Shown here piece after piece: positions 62,458 to 64,000 of a stretch of DNA of 64,000 nucleotides (positions are counted from its first letter, which is position 1; each line of letters begins with the position of its first letter). The position numbers and the translations under genes are program-made. The notes beneath the pieces were generated by a model, which was not told where the DNA came from, made no database searches, and saw only the letters and a program-made list of their open reading frames with translations. The DNA is taken from NCBI RefSeq assembly GCF_024733015.1, contig NZ_JANKJG010000007.1, positions 1-64,000 on the forward strand, in the 5' to 3' direction. This DNA is from Pseudosulfitobacter koreensis (lineage in GTDB: Bacteria > Pseudomonadota > Alphaproteobacteria > Rhodobacterales > Rhodobacteraceae).

Positions 62458-63503
62458 GCGCCGAACACCAACTGCACCTTCATCGCCTGCGACCGGTCTC
62501 CGGCCATGGCGAAGGCGTCGGTGAAGTCGGCCAGTGGATAGCTGTGGGTCAGCAGCGGGGTCACGTCGATCAGCCCCTGCTGCATCATCCGCACGGCGAG
62601 GGGGAAAGCTTCGTGAAAGCGGAACGAGCCCTTGATCGCCAGTTCCTTGGCGGTGATCTGCATCATCGGCAGGGACATATCGCCCGACAGGCCGAGCTGG
62701 ATCACTTGCCCGCGCGGGCGCAGCGCACCGATGCCCGCGACCAGTGCGGCCTGTGCGCCCGAGCACTCGAAGAGCACATCGAGGCTGCCCTTGTAGATGG
62801 TGTAGGGCAGCAGCGCTTCTGGCTGGTCAGCGGTGTTCAGCGTGATGTCGGCTCCGGCGGTGCGAGCGATGTCCAGCACCGGGGCCGCGATGTCGGTCGC
62901 GATGATCTCGGCGGCCCCGGCGCGGCGCGCGGCGAGGATCACCAGGATACCGATGGGGCCGCAGCCGGTGACCAGCACGCGTTTGCCCAGCATGTCGCCC
63001 GCGCGGCCCACGGCGTGCAGGGCGACGGCCAGCGGTTCGGCCATCGCGGCCTGTGCCGCCGTCAGCCCTTTTGCAGGCACGCATTGGCTGGCGTCGGCGA
63101 TCAGCGTGTCGCGAAAGGCGCCCTGGATGTGGGGGAAGGGCATGGCCGAGCCGTAAAACCGCATGTTCAGGCACTGGTTGTGCAGCCCGCGCTGGCACTG
63201 ATCGCAGGTTCGGCAGGGGCGCGAGGGCGACACGGCGACCAGATCGCCGATGGCCAGTCCCTCCACACCTTCGCCCACGCCTTCGCCCACGGCGTCGATC
63301 ACGCCCGACACCTCGTGGCCGAGGATCATCGGTTCGCGCAGGCGCACGGTGCCGAAACCGCCGTGGTTGTAATAATGCAGGTCGGACCCGCAGATGCCGC
63401 CGCGCTGCATCGCGATGCGCACCTCGCCTCTGGCGGGTGCGTCGGCGGGCACATCGGCCAACCTCAGGTCATGAGGGCCGTGGGCAAAGAGAGCTTGGGG
63501 CAT
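62454..63503 (-). CDS. idnD: IdnD-like L-idonate 5-dehydrogenase (zinc alcohol dehydrogenase family)
   Basis: 349 residues from the ATG at 63503. A zinc-dependent MDR: GGICGSDLHYYNHGGFG (catalytic Cys), MILGHEVSGVIDAVG (His-Glu), a structural-zinc Cys cluster PCRTCDQCQRGLHNQC, and Rossmann VLVTGCGPIGILVILAARRA. GSDLHYYNHG is typical of idonate/sorbitol dehydrogenases. Divergent from an SDR of the gluconate 5-dehydrogenase type, a common pairing for idonate to 5-ketogluconate to gluconate conversion. Confidence 0.85.
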   Translation of the reverse strand: MPQALFAHGPHDLRLADVPADAPARGEVRIAMQRGGICGSDLHYYNHGGFGTVRLREPMILGHEVSGVIDAVGEGVGEGVEGLAIGDLVAVSPSRPCRTCDQCQRGLHNQCLNMRFYGSAMPFPHIQGAFRDTLIADASQCVPAKGLTAAQAAMAEPLAVALHAVGRAGDMLGKRVLVTGCGPIGILVILAARRAGAAEIIATDIAAPVLDIARTAGADITLNTADQPEALLPYTIYKGSLDVLFECSGAQAALVAGIGALRPRGQVIQLGLSGDMSLPMMQITAKELAIKGSFRFHEAFPLAVRMMQQGLIDVTPLLTHSYPLADFTDAFAMAGDRSQAMKVQLVFGA

Positions 63504-63541
63504 CTTGGGGGGCCTTTCGGTGGTTCTTGCAACCGGGCGGG

Positions 63542-63555
63542 AATGGTATACCATT
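63542..63555. promoter_or_regulatory. Perfect palindrome between idnD and the SDR gene
   Basis: AATGGTATACCATT is a 14-bp perfect palindrome, 39 bp upstream of idnD and 65 bp upstream of the divergent SDR gene. It shares the TGGTATACCA core with the palindrome at 59879-59890. Likely operator for both transcription units. Confidence 0.65.
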
Positions 63556-63619
63556 TCATCAAATGCGGATTCCGGCGGGGTGTCAATGGCACCGGCATGT
63601 CGGCAGGGGGGAAGAGATA

Positions 63620-64000
63620 TGGAACTGTTCGATCTGAGCGGGCGCACGGCGCTGGTCACCGGCGCGTCGATGGGCATCGGGGCGGCGCTGGCGCGCGGGC
63701 TGGCCGAGGCGGGGGCCCGGGTGGTGCTGAACGCGCGCAACGCCGAACGGCTGGAGGACGCGGCGCAGGGTTTGCGGGATGCAGGGCACGACGTGGATAC
63801 GCTGGTGTTCGACGTGACGGACGCGGATGCAGTGCGCGCGGCGGTGGACGGCTATGCGGCCGAGCGCCCGATTGATATTCTGGTGAACAACGCAGGCATG
63901 CAGCATCGCGGCCCGCTGGAGGATTTCGAGATCGATGCCTTTGACCGGTTGATGCGCACCAACGTGAACTCGGCATTCTATGTGGGGCAGGCCGTGGCGC
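63620..64000 (+). CDS. SDR-family oxidoreductase, gluconate 5-dehydrogenase-like (cut by the window end)
   Basis: 127 residues visible from the ATG at 63620, with GGGGGGAAGAG upstream. FDLSGRTALVTGASMGIGAA is the classical SDR cofactor site, and PIDILVNNAGMQHRGPLEDF (NNAG) and RTNVNSAFY follow. The catalytic Tyr-Lys lies beyond 64000. MQHRGPLEDF and the idnD partner suggest IdnO/gluconate 5-dehydrogenase. Confidence 0.82.

Noticed and set aside
1-64000. CRISPR array
   Set aside because: No regularly spaced direct repeats and no cas genes were seen.

Overview
The window looks like a chromosome segment of a Rhodobacterales/Roseobacter-type alphaproteobacterium. This is inferred from the high-GC coding from about 18 kb onward, the alphaproteobacterial C-P lyase gene order, a PaoABC-type molybdenum oxidoreductase, and many ATGA/TGATG-coupled operons. 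No rRNA, tRNA or CRISPR array was recognised.

Left part (1 to about 18,040) is a lower-GC accessory island rich in mobile-element debris and defence-type genes. It opens with the end of an IS21-family element inserted in a PD-(D/E)XK motif (DUF4420-like) gene, followed by a phospholipase-D/HKD-type nuclease gene abutting a truncated IS3-family element. Next come a HipBA-type toxin-antitoxin pair and a 1,222-residue NACHT-type STAND NTPase with an N-terminal PD-(D/E)XK nuclease. After these lies a compact cassette of five exported proteins: a large trypsin-like protease, a metzincin, and three lipoproteins of which two are paralogues. The island closes with a four-gene operon (small protein, unknown 205-residue protein, nucleotidyltransferase, 2-TM protein) and an IS3 orfA remnant.

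From about 18 kb the DNA looks like ordinary high-GC chromosome. 18,045-24,761: a DeoR regulator divergent from an iron-type ABC importer whose operon continues into a metallo-beta-lactamase-fold hydrolase, a histidine phosphatase and a polynucleotide-kinase-type HAD phosphatase; together these suggest uptake and dephosphorylation of an organophosphate. 25,078-28,952: PaoABC-like periplasmic aldehyde oxidoreductase. 28,956-37,946: two small proteins, a double-TetR regulator, a large PAS histidine kinase, a transglutaminase-like protease, an epimerase, and psd-pssA for phosphatidylethanolamine synthesis.

38,086-51,051 is a complete C-P lyase locus on the minus strand: phnCDE1E2 plus a hexapeptide protein, then phnGHIJKLNM, with phnF divergent from phnG and two redox-type genes inserted between the halves. 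A lower-GC methyltransferase gene follows, then a NitT/TauT-type ABC importer (52,257-54,916) and a YqaA-like membrane protein.

55,666-64,000 is a sugar-acid catabolic region: an ApnO-like oxidoisomerase, a FadR-type GntR regulator, a DUF1537 kinase, a RuBisCO-like protein, a 2-hydroxyacid dehydrogenase, a DenD-like dehydrogenase, a LysE exporter, an IdnD-like dehydrogenase and an SDR that runs off the window. The set matches the D-apionate/3-oxo-isoapionate route. Repeated GGTAT-centred inverted motifs in front of its transcription units suggest one regulon.
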